Below, one piece after another: positions 46,917 to 59,149 of a DNA stretch of 64,000 nucleotides (position 1 is its first letter; each line of letters starts with the position of its first letter). A program made the translations under genes and the position numbers. The stretch lies in assembly GCA_035578175.1 (NCBI GenBank), contig JAQMRL010000002.1, positions 136,080,171 through 136,144,170 on the forward strand, read 5' to 3'. Source of the DNA: Catonia carolina. Taxonomy: Eukaryota > Arthropoda > Insecta > Hemiptera > Achilidae. The notes beneath the pieces were generated by a model. It did no database searches. It was given only the letters and a program-made list of their open reading frames with translations, and was not told the origin of the DNA.

Positions 46917-48250
46917 CGAGGGCCATCCGGAAAGTAGTACCCGTTTCCGCCGCATGAGGCGCTGACGAGGCGAGCAGCCGCCGGTCAAGGTCAGATCGCT
47001 TCAGTGGCTTGTCTGCCTTCTCTGTTGCAAGTTCCGCGACGCTAGCATTGCCTGTCTTGTTTCTGTGACCGTTCATAATGTTTAAAAAAATTGAGAACGC
47101 CGCCAGTTGTGAAGTGAGGGCTGTAATAAAATTTCTCAATGCAAGAAACGTTCGACCTTGTGATATTCATCGCCAATTAAAGGAAGTGTATGGAGACGAT
47201 GTGATGGATGAGTCATCTGTTCGGCGCTGGTGTCGTAATTTTAACTTGGGGAGGGGGAACACACACGACGATGAGCGTTCAGGGAGACCATCTGTCATTA
47301 CAGATCAACTGCTGAGGTCAGTAGACGAATTCGTGAGGCACGATCGGCGCGTTACAATTGATGACATCTGTGAACATTTCCCTAATGTTTCTCGCACAAT
47401 TCTTCATGAAATTGTCAAAGACCATCTGCATTATTCAAAAATTTGCGCAAGGTGGGTCCCTCGCATGCTTACAGATGAGCACAAAACCAAGCGTATGGCT
47501 GCTGCATTAACATTTTTGGAACGTTATTCTGATGAAGCAGACGCGTTCTTGAATCGCATAGTTACTGGTGATGAAACGTGGGTTTGTTATGCTTCACCTG
47601 AGAGTAAACGACAGTCAATGGAGTGGCATCATCCTCATTCACCAAAGAAACCAAAAAAATTCAAGACTGTTCTGTCCACCAGGAAACTTATGGCAACCAT
47701 TTTCTGGGATCGACGTGGTATACTGCTTATTGATTTTATGGCCCGTGGAGACACTATTAACGCTAATGCGTATTGTGAAACATTAAAGAAATTACGGCGG
47801 GCAATACAAAATCGACGGAGAGGTCTATTGTCTGATGGCGTCATTCTCCTCCATGACAATGCCAGGCCTCATGCAGCGGGGATAACACAACAACTTCTGC
47901 AGCAATTCAATTGGGAAATTTTCGACCATCCACCGTATAGCCCGGACTTGGCCCCTTCAGATTTTCATCTCTTTACAAAACTTAAAGAGTTTTTGGCGGG
48001 AAAAAGATTTGACAGCGATGAAGAACTTAAAGAAGGTGTGACTACGTATTTCGATCGGCTGGCGGCGGAGGAATATGATGCTGGAATACAAAAACTCGTC
48101 ACACGTTATGACAAATGCTTAAATTTGCTTGGAGATTATGTGGAGAAGTAGTTTAAGGTATGCTCTTTTCAATAAAAATGTTTACATTTGTTAATATTTA
48201 CTTCTGTGTCTTTATTTCACAAACGGGTACTACTTTCCGGATGGCCCTCG
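46917..48250 (+). mobile_element. Complete mariner transposon, 1334 bp
   Basis: Perfect 30-bp inverted ends, starting CGAGGGCCATCCGGAAAGTA (46917-46946, 48221-48250), with TA on both sides (46915-46916, 48251-48252). One open transposase gene lies inside. It is inserted within the last visible intron of the abrupt homologue, in antisense orientation. Size and structure are those of a full-length mariner. Confidence 0.97.
47078..48151 (+). CDS. mariner transposase, D,D34D, open
   Basis: 357 residues from a true ATG with no interruption. The N-terminal paired-like helix-turn-helix region covers about residues 1-110 (VIKFLNARNVRPCDIHRQLK, then SGRPSVITDQLLRSVDEFVR). The mariner WVPxxLT-type motif is WVPRMLTDEHK. 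The catalytic acids are D165 (VTGDETWV), D260 (LLHDNARPH) and D295 (YSPDLAPSDFHLF), which gives the D34D spacing diagnostic of mariner. It ends NLLGDYVEK, as usual. With perfect ends and full length it could be functional, although activity cannot be shown from sequence. Confidence 0.95.
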   Translation: MFKKIENAASCEVRAVIKFLNARNVRPCDIHRQLKEVYGDDVMDESSVRRWCRNFNLGRGNTHDDERSGRPSVITDQLLRSVDEFVRHDRRVTIDDICEHFPNVSRTILHEIVKDHLHYSKICARWVPRMLTDEHKTKRMAAALTFLERYSDEADAFLNRIVTGDETWVCYASPESKRQSMEWHHPHSPKKPKKFKTVLSTRKLMATIFWDRRGILLIDFMARGDTINANAYCETLKKLRRAIQNRRRGLLSDGVILLHDNARPHAAGITQQLLQQFNWEIFDHPPYSPDLAPSDFHLFTKLKEFLAGKRFDSDEELKEGVTTYFDRLAAEEYDAGIQKLVTRYDKCLNLLGDYVEK

Positions 48251-48431
48251 TATATTGTAATCAGAATCTAGAATATTCAAAAACATGTTATGGATGGGGA
48301 CCACTGCTTAAACAAAATAAAAATATTGGAATAATTTTTTGAGCTGACCAAGTGTTATTTACTTGAGAAACCTGTACAGAAATAACAACTTTGATCTAGA
48401 ACAAATAAATTAAGATAAAAATGAATATTAC

Positions 48432-48733
48432 CTTAACACCAGCTTTAGCAAGTAATCTAGACGCAAGTTCTGGATCAAATGGAGAAGGCATAGGTAATAC
48501 TGGTAGATCTTTAGTGCTGATACCACGGTGCTGTCTACTCATATGTGAATGCAAAGAGTTCCGTGATTTAGCTACAGTTCCACAAAGTACACATCTATAA
48601 CCTGGACATATTGTATGTTTATCTTCTAAATGAGTCCTTAGTGTATGTGCTGAACGATATATTTTACCGCATTTTGGACACGGCCTTGGATCAGTCGCAC
48701 GTACTCTCATCATATCAAGACCTCTTCGTGACA
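48432..48733 (-). CDS. ab: Zinc-finger exon of the abrupt-like factor
   Basis: The acceptor is a strong pyrimidine tract ending TTTTAATAG at 48734. The donor is AAG then GTAATA after 48432. The 302-bp exon supplies two bases to a split codon and then 100 codons, leaving in phase 0 to match the exon at 45684. It carries two C2H2 fingers: CPKCGKIYRSAHTLRTHLED (H-x4-H) and CVLCGTVAKSRNSLHSHMSR (H-x4-H). RRGLDMMRVRATDPRP precedes them, and ISTKDLPVLPMPSPFDPELA follows. This block is nearly that of Drosophila Abrupt. BTB-containing exons must lie further upstream, beyond 64000 or undetected. Confidence 0.88.
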
Positions 48734-49204
48734 CTATTAAAAGAAAAAAAAACAATCTAGTTTATTTCATCATCATTTACATTTAATATTAAAAGAAACT
48801 GCCATTAAAACCTTCTTAAAGACTTTCCGATTTACAGAAAATATTCTAGAATATGGACACACTGCGTTGTACGAACAAAAAGGACTTGGTAGCAAATATA
48901 AACCAAAAAATTGAAGATAACAATAGTAGCATTTTAGTAAAAATCAGATATTCTATTTCATATAATAAATTTCACTAACCTTTTTAAGCAACCTTAGTTT
49001 TTATTATCTGTCACAAATGTTTCGGTGGATCATCAGCAGAGTACAAAATACAATTTGAAACTAAACAGTAATATCTTCTAAATATTTAAAATATAAAATT
49101 TTTAGTTTCAAAATTTTAGTTTGGTATTTTTTATTTAGATGGTGGATCCACTGAAACACATGTAAGTAACAGATAATAGAAACTAAGGCAGCTTAAAACT
49201 ACGA

Positions 49205-49376
49205 CACCAATGCCGGGTGCATTGGCGTAGCTGGTAACGTGCTCGCCTCTCATCATGGGGTCTTGGGTTCGAATCCCATTCAGGTACAGCATATTTACGT
49301 TACAAAAATCATTTCATCCTTCACCGTCTGCATTGGTCGCAATTACAGAACAGTCAGACATTAAACAAAAAAAAGG
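49205..49376 (+). mobile_element. tRNA-derived SINE, family 1b
   Basis: CCGGGTGCATTGGCGTAGCTGG head (A box TGGCGTAGCTGG), GGGTTCGAATCCCATTCAGG (B box), a body with AAAATCATTTCATCCTTCAC and an A-rich tail. It is a close relative of 61869-62067. Confidence 0.82.
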
Positions 49377-50929
49377 AGCTTAAAAAGGTTAGTAAAATTT
49401 ATTACACAAAATAGAATTGATTTCAAGTTGCAGGATGCATTATAAGGATTTATTTTTGAAGAATCAGATAACTGAACATAATCACAGATTTAAGGTCCTT
49501 AAATTTGATACAAACATTCAAGGCATGAGGTATAAGAAATATTAATTTTCATAGAACATTTTTTTTCCATCTCAAGGCAGTGTTTAATTAGAAAACTGAT
49601 ATTAAATTATTTTGGTATAAGAAATTGTTGCTTACGTGTTTTCAAATTCTGGTTAAATGAATCAAAATTCTATTTTACTAGTACAAATGACAAAAAAATA
49701 TACATGTTATTCTGATTACTTACCATAACTGTCTTCAATACACTTAGGTAATTAATATTAAGCATTCATACAATGCTTAATATTAATTTACAGGTTTGTA
49801 TAAATGATAAGAAACATTGAGCTTCTTACAATGTGAAATTACATAGAACAGAAGTGTCATATCCAAGTATGTGTTCTCAAATGTATATTTGTAGCAGAAT
49901 CACAAGAGAAATCCTGATAACTTTCATGCTGACGATGAACATGGTGCGTGCTGGTTGTTTCATTCCACTGTGCTAACCACACAACTGGTGTGTAGTGGAA
50001 GGTTTCAACTTTTAGTAAAGATAAAACTTGGCACAGGAGTTATACTTTCTTTGAACAATTCAGCAGTAAAAATATTATAAGATTAAAGAATGTATACTGA
50101 AATTCACTTCAGAGAAATATATTATGAAATGAATTTATTCATTCCAGACCTACATCTTGTATCCAAGCAATAAAATTATTTTGTACATGGTAGGGCAACA
50201 GTTTGTTCATTGTTTATTCCTCTAATGCTGTCTTCTTTAACACTTAACTCTTGAATCAAACAAATTAACATTTTTGCTAAAAAAATAATTGTATGAAATA
50301 TGGTGAAGAATGCGTAGAAGACAATCATCCTCGTTACTTAACACCCAACAATGTCTGTTGACTCAATTTTAATGCAACCCCTCTAACACTAGTACAACCC
50401 TGAAGGTAGTATAGGCACAATTGCTAATCTAACACAACACACTAGATAATGGTTAACATTAGCTAGTGATTTAAATTTATCTGATGTACTCAATAAGTAC
50501 ATTTTTAGCTTATTAGGAGATTATATAATCATAAAAAATCAAAAACCATATAGGATGTATCAAACTTTTCATCTCTTAAAAAGCATTATACAGAAACTTC
50601 ATAGAAAACAAATTGTCAATATCACCACATACAATACAAAACACAAAGTAAAACTGTATTGTTTACAAATTCCTGGATTGTACAATATGATTTATCAACC
50701 AGGTACGACTTGAACTCTCTTTTAATTATTTTCTTACAATTAATCATAAACAACCTTTGTGCAAGATGGAACATAAGTTTTGATCCAAAATGATGGTTAT
50801 ATTTTCATAGAAAGACATCTTATGAAGGGTAAAATCAGAACCTTTTTGTGAGATAGTCATGAGGCTTTTCCATATAATAATCACGTTTTACTGACTTTGC
50901 CCACAGTACAGATTCCATAGTAATACATT

Positions 50930-51220
50930 TTTTTTAAATCCCTAATGTGTGCTTTGCAATCTGTTCAATTCAGAACAATAAACAACCCCATGACCCAATG
51001 AGATGAGGATGATGTGTAAATGAGGTGTAGTTTTGTACAGACCCAGGCCGACCATTCCTAAGAGAGTATGGTTGATTGAACCCCAACATCAAAGTACACC
51101 GGTAACCACTGTCTAGTATTCAAATTTGAATAAAAGTAACCAGATACATTTGTCTCCAAAATTCAGCTTTTAAACAGCTGACTCATGGTGACGATGACTT
51201 AACCTCTAAACCAACTGCGG
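50930..51220 (-). mobile_element. tRNA-derived SINE, family 2, copy 3
   Basis: Shares GCAATCTGTTCAATTCAGAA, CCCATGACCCAATGAGATGA and CCGGTAACCACTGTCTAGTA with copies 1 and 2. A deletion removed part of the B-box region, so it is more worn. The target duplication was not resolved. Confidence 0.8.
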
Positions 51221-53134
51221 ATTTAAGTAGTCAATAGGATAAAACAAATAAGCTTAAATTTGACACTTAAAATTAGCTTCCTTTAAGAGTTTCAGAAATA
51301 CATTATAACAAGGGGGGGCGTGAAAATTATGTATTTCTTTTCAGTTCATAAATTAGCTCAGCCTCACAACTTATTTCAATTTTCTTCTTACGAATAGATA
51401 TATTAGCTACATCAAGAGCTTGCAATCTCGGGAAAAGCAGTTGAGATTGGAAACTTCAGTTCTTTTTGCAAAGTCATCATTTCTTAAATAATTTTTTTTT
51501 TATATTCTCTAGTGAAGAATTACTACATACAAAAAGGGTTTAATTGAACAATTTAATTAAGTTTTTTTTAATATCAATAACTTTGAGTTTTATCTAAGTT
51601 TATAAAGAAAAACTTTGTTAGAATCTGTAGAAATCAAATGTTAGTAAAACTTAATCTATCAGCTACGATACCTCATAATTATTCAGATGTAACGGTTTTA
51701 ATACAATTACTAATTATGGATAAAAATTCAAAAAAGAATTAAAAATAAAAGAAAACAAATAAATTAATGTAATTCATTAAATATATTATATTTTTATTAT
51801 AATAATTTATAAATCTAACACAGGCTGCACAGAATTTAATTTGTTTCTTAAAAAATATTTATTCCATTATCATCTTCAGTATGAAAACTATAAAACTGCA
51901 ATAACAATTAACTGTAAAATAAAATTTAATTACATTATTATGAATACCTATTAGGCTATAGAGTAACAATATAGAAAAAAAATAACATTAAAACACAAAA
52001 ATTATGTTTTGTATAAAAACGTTGTTGAAATATTTAAAATAGCAGACAAAAACACTAATTTTTTTATATATAACACCCCTACAAAAATATAAAATGAGAT
52101 CAAGATATATTTGAGTTGGTGAACTCAAATTTACAAACATTATTTTATTGGTCTCATCTTAATTAGTATCGTTTGGTTTTATTAAATTAATATTTTTTTC
52201 TGGTCATAAAATCAAAAAGATGATATTACGAACTGTCTACATAAAGACAATGATATTAACATACAATATCTAAATCAATGTATTTATCAATATTATAGAA
52301 TGTGTAAATAATTACCATGAGACTAATAAAATGGTTAAAGGCAAAATGTATTCATAAATTTCCCAAAAAAAATAAAAATAGATAAAATATTATTATCTCA
52401 TATAGAAGGTTTTTGAAAATACTATTGCAAACTTCTAATGATTAAACAAGAAATCAATAACTGATCCTTTAATTTCCATTAACCCTTTTGAAGGCAATGA
52501 CAAGGTATGCCGTTTCCTGTATTTTGCACTAATTTGATGACGATGAGATATCTTGCAAAAGTTTAAACTTTTTTACACTTTGGCACGCTCTAGAGTGATA
52601 GCTGTTGCACCTAACTACGCTATTTTGTGATTAAATGTACAAGAGAAGTTAACTACAACTTTAACCAAAAATGTGTTCTTTGCACTATTTGGAAGCCTAA
52701 ATGTTTTAAGAATAAAACATTTAATGCACTATAAAAATAGTGGACACTTGTGATATAATTCATAACTGTAGTTGTATTTCATTGTTCACATTTGCGCAAA
52801 ATAAATGATTTCACGAAAAGTTGAAATGTTGAAAAGTTAAGTATCATGTGTGCTATCATCTTAGAAATTATAATTTTATTCATTTTTTTTTTAAATGGTT
52901 TACTATTTTATTTATCCCTGTATTATTTACAATAATGATACAGGCTAAAAATGGAGAAAGTTTACAAATAAATATTCTGTGCTAGGTTGTGGTAAGTAAA
53001 GTCGTCAACTTGTACACATGTGTTACATGCATAAACTACTTTGGCAAATTATGTTTTAGAAATAGGTAATAAAATAATTTGCTTAAATTATTAATCCAAA
53101 TCTTCATCATCGATTAGTGATGATATTTTTTTTT

Positions 53135-53308
53135 TAAATTTATTTATTTATTGTCGCATCAACTGCTTGGTCATTAGCGACTACGGTGGACTACATAACA
53201 TTAACTGTGGGATTTGACACATGAAAATTTCTAGACCCTGGCCGGGAATCGAACCTGGTAGCTCCACATGGCAGGCCAATGCGCTAACCACTACGCTATG
53301 GAGGCAGC
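53135..53308 (-). mobile_element. tRNA-derived SINE, family 1
   Basis: The minus-strand head reads CATAGCGTAGTGGTTAGCGC (A box) with GGTTCGATTCCCGGCCAGGG (B box). The body has AGTCGCTAATGACCAAGCAG and an AATAAATAAATAAA-type tail. The flanks TGATGATATTTTT (53118) and TGATAATATTTTT (53309) look like a worn target duplication. A clear family representative. Confidence 0.88.
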
Positions 53309-54024
53309 TGATAATATTTTTATTTACATAATAACAGATTTCAGAAGTGCTGTTCTGAAGAAAATAATTTTTTTTCTCTTAACTCCTTTGTACACTTAAC
53401 AAGACAAATATTTCAATATGACAAATGTGATCAGAATGAAACAGAGAATTTTATTATAATGTTTTCTTTTCCCCACCTGCTTTCATCCTGTTATCATAAG
53501 ATGTTTACAAATAACAGTATCATTTAGTGCTTGACTATTTATTCCACTGTTGTTTCATTTTTTACTAATTATTAGTTATTAGTGTATAGTAAACTAATAT
53601 CATTTATCATAATAGATAATTCATATGTAGTCTTTTATTTATATTAATTCTTTGCCTTCTTATAATGGTTTCATTTTTATAAAAATTGGTAGCCCAGGTG
53701 GATTGCGCTCAAATTCCATTGATAACTCATGAAAGGATTAATGAATAGCATAACTAGAAAAACATTTATAATCAATATTATGTCATTTTGCCTTATTACC
53801 TAGTTACTTTGATATTTTTCTTTTAATTTTGATTTGTATTATTATCGTAAATAAATTATATTATCATTAAATGGAAATAAATATAAATCTGATTAACAAT
53901 TTGAATTTTAAATACCTATTTATACAACGTATTTTAATTTAATCATTTTTTTTGTGAAAAAAGTCAGGGGTACTTATATAAAATGTAATTCTAATAATTT
54001 TATTAATAAAAATAAACAGTTGGA

Positions 54025-54030
54025 TTTATT
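54025..54030 (-). terminator. Candidate poly(A) signal for the alternative finger exon
   Basis: AATAAA on the minus strand, about 290 bases after the stop at 54322. Consistent with a terminal exon, but weak evidence in AT-rich DNA. Confidence 0.3.
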
Positions 54031-54321
54031 TATTCATAAAATAATAATAAATTACAAAATTTGACACAAAAACAATAAAAAATAAAAATAAAAACACTTC
54101 AATTTTCCATATAGTTCTCCTTATGTTAATCATTACTTTGGTGTCCAACATTTGAAAATAGAATAGAAATTTTAAAATGCGTTCATCATAACTTTATAAA
54201 CTTAAATCTAATATCACTAAAAAAAACAATAATCACATAATGTCATCAACATTATCATCAGACATCGTCGTTTTATAAATTTAAAAATAAGAATTTACTT
54301 TTAAAATTTTTAAAATAAGAT

Positions 54322-54539
54322 TCACAGATGGTAACACCACTTGAGGTTCTTCATCTTAAGCCACACATAGGAATGCTTCAATCGCATGTGATTTCTAACA
54401 GAATTTGGGTGCGAGAACGTCCTGCTACACGCGGGAACTGGGCAAGTAGGGGAGTCGCGCGGGTAGTGGTAATCGATGTGCGCTCGGATGGTCAACAGAT
54501 CTGGCAACACTGCGTCGCACAACGGGCAGTCATAACCTC
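54322..54539 (-). CDS. Candidate alternative terminal zinc-finger exon
   Basis: The acceptor GGGGTTCCAG ends at 54540. The exon gives two bases to a split codon, then 71 codons and TGA. The split is the same as at the 48733 acceptor, so both could follow one upstream exon. Two C2H2 fingers are present: CPLCDAVLPDLLTIRAHIDYH (H-x3-H) and CPVPACSRTFSHPNSVRNHM (C-x4-C, H-x4-H). SYVWLKMKNLKWCYHL closes the protein. The only GT that keeps phase for joining to the 48733 exon is a poor donor, so a terminal exon is favoured. The exon could instead belong to another gene. Function is inferred by analogy to broad, lola and tramtrack. Confidence 0.65.
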
Positions 54540-55930
54540 CTGGAACCCCAACCACCCACCAAAACCATGTATTAGTCTAAATTATTCAATCACTTTACTT
54601 TTTATTACAAAATTATACGTACAAGAACAAATCAAAATTTAAACAAAAATCAAATCATTTATTTAATTCCACATTCCAAATTATAATCAATTTACATTTC
54701 TTTCTAATCGTTACCGAATTACAAAGAAATATAACCTACATGCAATTTGGAACATGTTATTAAAAAAATTAATTTTTGTTTTATTTTTGACTTTTTCTAG
54801 TACAAATATTATTAATTTAAATAGAAAACAAACATTATTTATTTATATAAAAAAGAGAAATCAAAAAAGTAGTGGCTTAAAATGATGTTGAACTACTCAA
54901 GATAATGAAGTTATAAACACACACAGACACACAAGACAATATTACATGATCACTTTGAAAAATACATTGTATTTTTTAAAATTTCTACTAAACTTACTCT
55001 CTATATCATTTTTTATAAAAAAAAAACATTATTATGTTAACAAATCTTAAAAGAAATCATTAAATCATGATTTATTTCAAAATTTTATTAAAAAATTTAA
55101 AATTAAAAATTTTTTTAAACATGTACAATTTAATAAATTACACATTTGACTGGATGAGTTAGAGAGTAAGTCATAAACAAAAAATAAATTCTATTCTACA
55201 AAACACTGACTACAAGTAAACTTTATATATAAAACCAAAATTATCAAAAAAATAACAGAACTAGATAAAAATAAATACTCATAATAAAAACAAACTAATT
55301 AAAACACACAAAGAAAACTTCAAAGCACATCATAATCTAAACAATCTTCAAATTATAAAATAATTTTTGTAAATAGAATCCCAATAATTAAAAATGTTAT
55401 CACAAGAAAAAATTTTTTATCAATAAACAAATTTGACAATAAAATGTAATGAAAGACATGTTTATTTTAAAATACAAAATGTTATCTTGTTGTAGTGCTA
55501 CATTTAGAAATAAGGTTTGAAATTTGAAGGTTATTCTTAGGAACGCTTAATTTATTAATAGAATTTTTCCATGTAACTTATTGATTGTTTAAAAACTATT
55601 GGAAAAATTCTGATAGATTATAATAATTAAAATATGACCGCTTCCATGGTCCACAAAAATATGTCAATATTACAAGTGAATTAATAAGGGTAAAGAAAAT
55701 TAAAACAGAATTTCTTTTGTAGGACTACTGTACATAATATAAATGTACAATTACAATCACGTCCATCAAATAATTTTGCGCGAGTAAAAATACTTTTATA
55801 AATAAATTTTCCATGTTTTTCTATTTAAGATTGCACATAAAAATAATTTTTATTTAAATTTATAATAATATGTATTAATTTGTTAATTTCCAATAATCAA
55901 GAAAGAATTTCAATTAATATTTTGTTTTAG
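54540..55930. other. AT-rich DNA, probably intronic
   Basis: No exon or repeat with defined ends was identified. Confidence 0.45.
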
Positions 55931-56263
55931 ATGTATAATAAAAAAATAACTTTGTATTTAACTTATACTGCTTTTCATAAATCCTTCTTACAAGTACTTT
56001 CGCGGTGCGCACCACTTCTTCAGATAAAGTTAATAAAAGTTCTAGAATATTTTATGAAGATTGCATATTCCTTTGTCAGTGGTTTGAATCAAGTTATTTG
56101 AGTTTGATTCAAACCATTGACAAAGGAAGATGCAATCTTCATACAATATTCTAGAACTTTTATTAACTTTACCTGAAGAAATGGTGCGCATCGCGTAAGT
56201 ACTTGTAAGAAGAATTTATGAAAAGCAGTATAAGTTAAATACAAAGTTATTTTTATTATACAT
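55931..56263. repeat. Long near-perfect inverted repeat
   Basis: The left arm 55931-56092 pairs with the right arm 56104-56263 across an 11-base loop. Arm ends are ATGTATAATAAAAAAATAAC and the complementary TTATTTTTATTATACAT. There are only scattered mismatches and short gaps. No coding capacity was seen. It may be a foldback transposon or a recent palindromic duplication. Confidence 0.9.
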
Positions 56264-56499
56264 AAAAAAATAATTTAAAGAATTTCAAATATAAATTTCG
56301 TAGAAACTAGACAACAAACGCGTATAATACCTTACATGTATTATATTTAGCTGGTGAATAAATGAACAAATACGTGAGATCGTTTGCGTGGTTGAATCAC
56401 ACATATAGGTGTCATCGTATTTTTTCACTGCAATGTCAGGATAGTGAAGCAACGTGATTCTAGCCTCTGGGCTAAATGTGTTAAGAATTTCCAAATATA

Positions 56500-57441
56500 C
56501 GAGGTGTGGCTATTAAATAACGAGACTGATATAGTAAAAAAATTTTTTTTTTATATTGTACATAATCCCTTATTGTCACCTTCAATATACACTCCTTCTC
56601 TACCCCTACAACGCTCCATGCGAATTTTCCATTGTTGGAAACAGTGCTGGAAGTCATCTTCTGTCAGCTCCTTCAGGACATGTGCCGCTCAAAAATGTTT
56701 GAAATGAAGCTCGCAAAAATGTTTGTACTGACACTTTGTACGTGATTGAAAATGGCCCAAATTTTTTGGAAACTATAATAATATGTGATGAAATGTGGTT
56801 TCTTACTTATGATCCGGAAACGAAGAGCCAATCCATGAACTGGAAGAGCTAAACTTCACCGAGAACCGAAAAAGCTCGAATGAGCAAGTCAAAATTTAAA
56901 GCAATGATGATTGTTTTTTTTATATCCATGGGATTGTGTACCTTCACTGGGTTCCTGAAGGTCAGACAATTAATCAATATTATTACCTTGAGGTACTTTC
57001 TAAACTACGTCAAAGCGTAAGGAAAAAATATCCCGAAATGTGAAAGTACAAATCATCGTCCTCCACGAAGACAATGCGCCAACTCATTCCGTGTTATCTG
57101 TCAAGAGGTTCGTAGCCAAGTACAGCATCTGAGTGTTAGAACATCTACCTTATTCACCAGATCTTGCACCATGTGACTTTTACCTGTTCCCTACGGTGAA
57201 ATCTGCATTTCAGGGACAAAGGAACAAGATTTGAGTCTGTGGAAGCTGTAAAAGAGAAAGCGGCACGTGTCCTGAAGGAACTGACAGATGACTTCCAGCA
57301 CTGTTTCCAACGATGGAAAATTTGCATGGAGCGTTGCAGAGCTAGAGAAGGAGTGTATATTGAAGGTGACAATAAGTGATTATGTATAAAATTAAAATAA
57401 AATATTTTATATCAGTCTCGTTATTTAATAGCCACACCTTG
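56500..57441 (+). mobile_element. Fold-back mariner derivative, 942 bp
   Basis: TA flanks (56498-56499, 57442-57443). The first ~190 bases are an inverted, slightly diverged copy of the last ~190, far longer than mariner terminal repeats. The middle reads, with stops, as a mariner catalytic domain on the plus strand: NGPNFLETIIICDEMWF near 56750, KARMSKSKFKAMMI near 56875, DNAPTHSV near 57070 and YSPDLAPCDFYLF near 57150. The N-terminal half of the gene is missing and replaced by the inverted 3' end. Confidence 0.88.
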
Positions 57442-57443
57442 TA

Positions 57444-58905
57444 TACAGTGTTTTTGATGGATCTATTATTATTGTTATTATTTAGTATATGCTTAGTGCA
57501 CATTGGGTAAGGGTGAACAGTGCAGTTCATTAAATATGAGAATAGGCCAATCATGGCACACAATAGGAATTGCTTTGCAGTACCAATTGTATTCCTAATA
57601 TTTATTTGTTATCTGGACTAAAGAATCAGTCTTTTTATGACTCGCTTCATTACAAGTTCCGCTTGAGCTAAGTACACCAAGAACAATAATTTGTCAATAA
57701 TTCATTCCATATGTCTGTATTGGTACTACTTACAAAAAAATATCGAGTACTTTGAATTAATAATCGCGTTGTTGAATAAGGAACAGAAAAATCCTGTTCC
57801 ATAATTAATCTGAATGTACAATTAATTACAATTTTAAATGTTATTGCTCCAAAAATAGATGATATTATTTTAAATTAAAGGGATTCCATAACGACCATAT
57901 AAAAACATGTACATTAAAAATTATAAATTAAAAAATTTCAATCATAAAACATTTGTGCAGCAGAATCTAATTTCATGATAATCGGTACTGTAAACGCGAT
58001 AATAAAAAAGCAACATACAATATTTAATATGTACAGGGAATATGTAGATACATTAACATTTAAAATTCCTGAGGAGAACAATTTAAACACAAACTGAAAA
58101 ATACTATTAAACCAAACGAAATATTCTATTTAATTCTTCACAATATTAAAAAAATATATTTATAGAAAACAACAGAAGTTACAAAAGTAGGCCAAATAAT
58201 AAACTTAACAACGATTGTTTATTTAAATTAATTAATAATGTAGGCCAAAAATTAATATGAAAGGCCTTGAATTCATTAAAAAGTTAATTTAACAGTATTA
58301 AAATATTAAGACTCAATCGTTCATTAATTTGAACTTAAAAAAAGAACAAAGCTCTGATATATGTTCAACACGATAAAAAAAATGAATAATTTTACAATCA
58401 GTAAGGAAAAAACATACATCATTAAAATAGGTAGCCATTTTAAAAAATTTAGGAACTAACTATTTCATTTTATTGTATTATGATTTTACAACTACTATTT
58501 TTGTTAATTAAATATTTTTTAAATTAAAAAAAAAATTAAATTATTTGTAATATAATGAAATAACTTGTATAATGAAAAGCGTAGTTTATAAAATTTAATA
58601 AAAAATTATACATTATTAACATATATTTGTTTAAGGCATCTATAAAAATCTAATTGATTAAGACGGTGCGCTTGTGAAATTTGAAAATCCAACAAAAATT
58701 AAGACACAACTTTCAGATTTGGAACAAATTCTATGTATACATAGTATGCTATGTACCATTTATTCAGCATTTTATTGACTATTTCTTTGAGATATAGGGT
58801 TTTTGTTAATTTTTGCAAGTTTTTATTAAACAAGCTCCATGGAACTTCAAATTTACATAATTCTACTTTTTTAAAAATATTTGTTATTTATAAAATATAA
58901 TGTGG
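57444..58905. other. AT-rich DNA, nothing assigned
   Basis: No supported feature. 58640-58860 is slightly less AT-rich and could be a worn repeat. Confidence 0.4.
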
Positions 58906-58907
58906 CT

Positions 58908-59065
58908 GCCTCTGTAGCATAGTGGTTAGCGGGCTAGCCCACAATGGAGAGGTATCAGGTACGATTCCCAGCTAAGGTCTGGAAATTTTCACAAGTCAAA
59001 ACCCACCATTCTAGATACAAAACTCACTGCAGTTGCTAATAACCAAGCAGTTTATATGACTTTAA
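58908..59065 (+). mobile_element. tRNA-derived SINE, family 1
   Basis: GTGGCTGCCTCTGTAGCATA then GTGGTTAGCGGG head, GGTACGATTCCCAGC (B box), AAAACCCACCATTCTAGATA and TTGCTAATAACCAAGCAGTT body. Clear member of the family seen at 53135 and 59752. Confidence 0.82.
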
Positions 59066-59149
59066 ATTTAAAAATATTTATATATGTAATATTTGCAGAA
59101 ATGAAAAAGAATTTGTAAAAATTTAAATTAATTTGCACAATAAAATAGA

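Larger units (their letters stand above)
48734..54321 (-). other. Intron or inter-exon DNA with SINEs
   Basis: Separates the two finger exons. It contains SINE copies at 49205, 50930 and 53135. The remainder is AT-rich and shows no supported exon on either strand. Confidence 0.5.

Noticed and set aside
47568..47859. Additional ORFs inside the mariner gene in other frames
   Set aside because: Shadows of the 357-codon transposase.
54328..54642. 104-codon plus-strand ORF over the zinc-finger exon
   Set aside because: Antisense shadow. The minus strand has two well-formed C2H2 fingers and an acceptor in phase.
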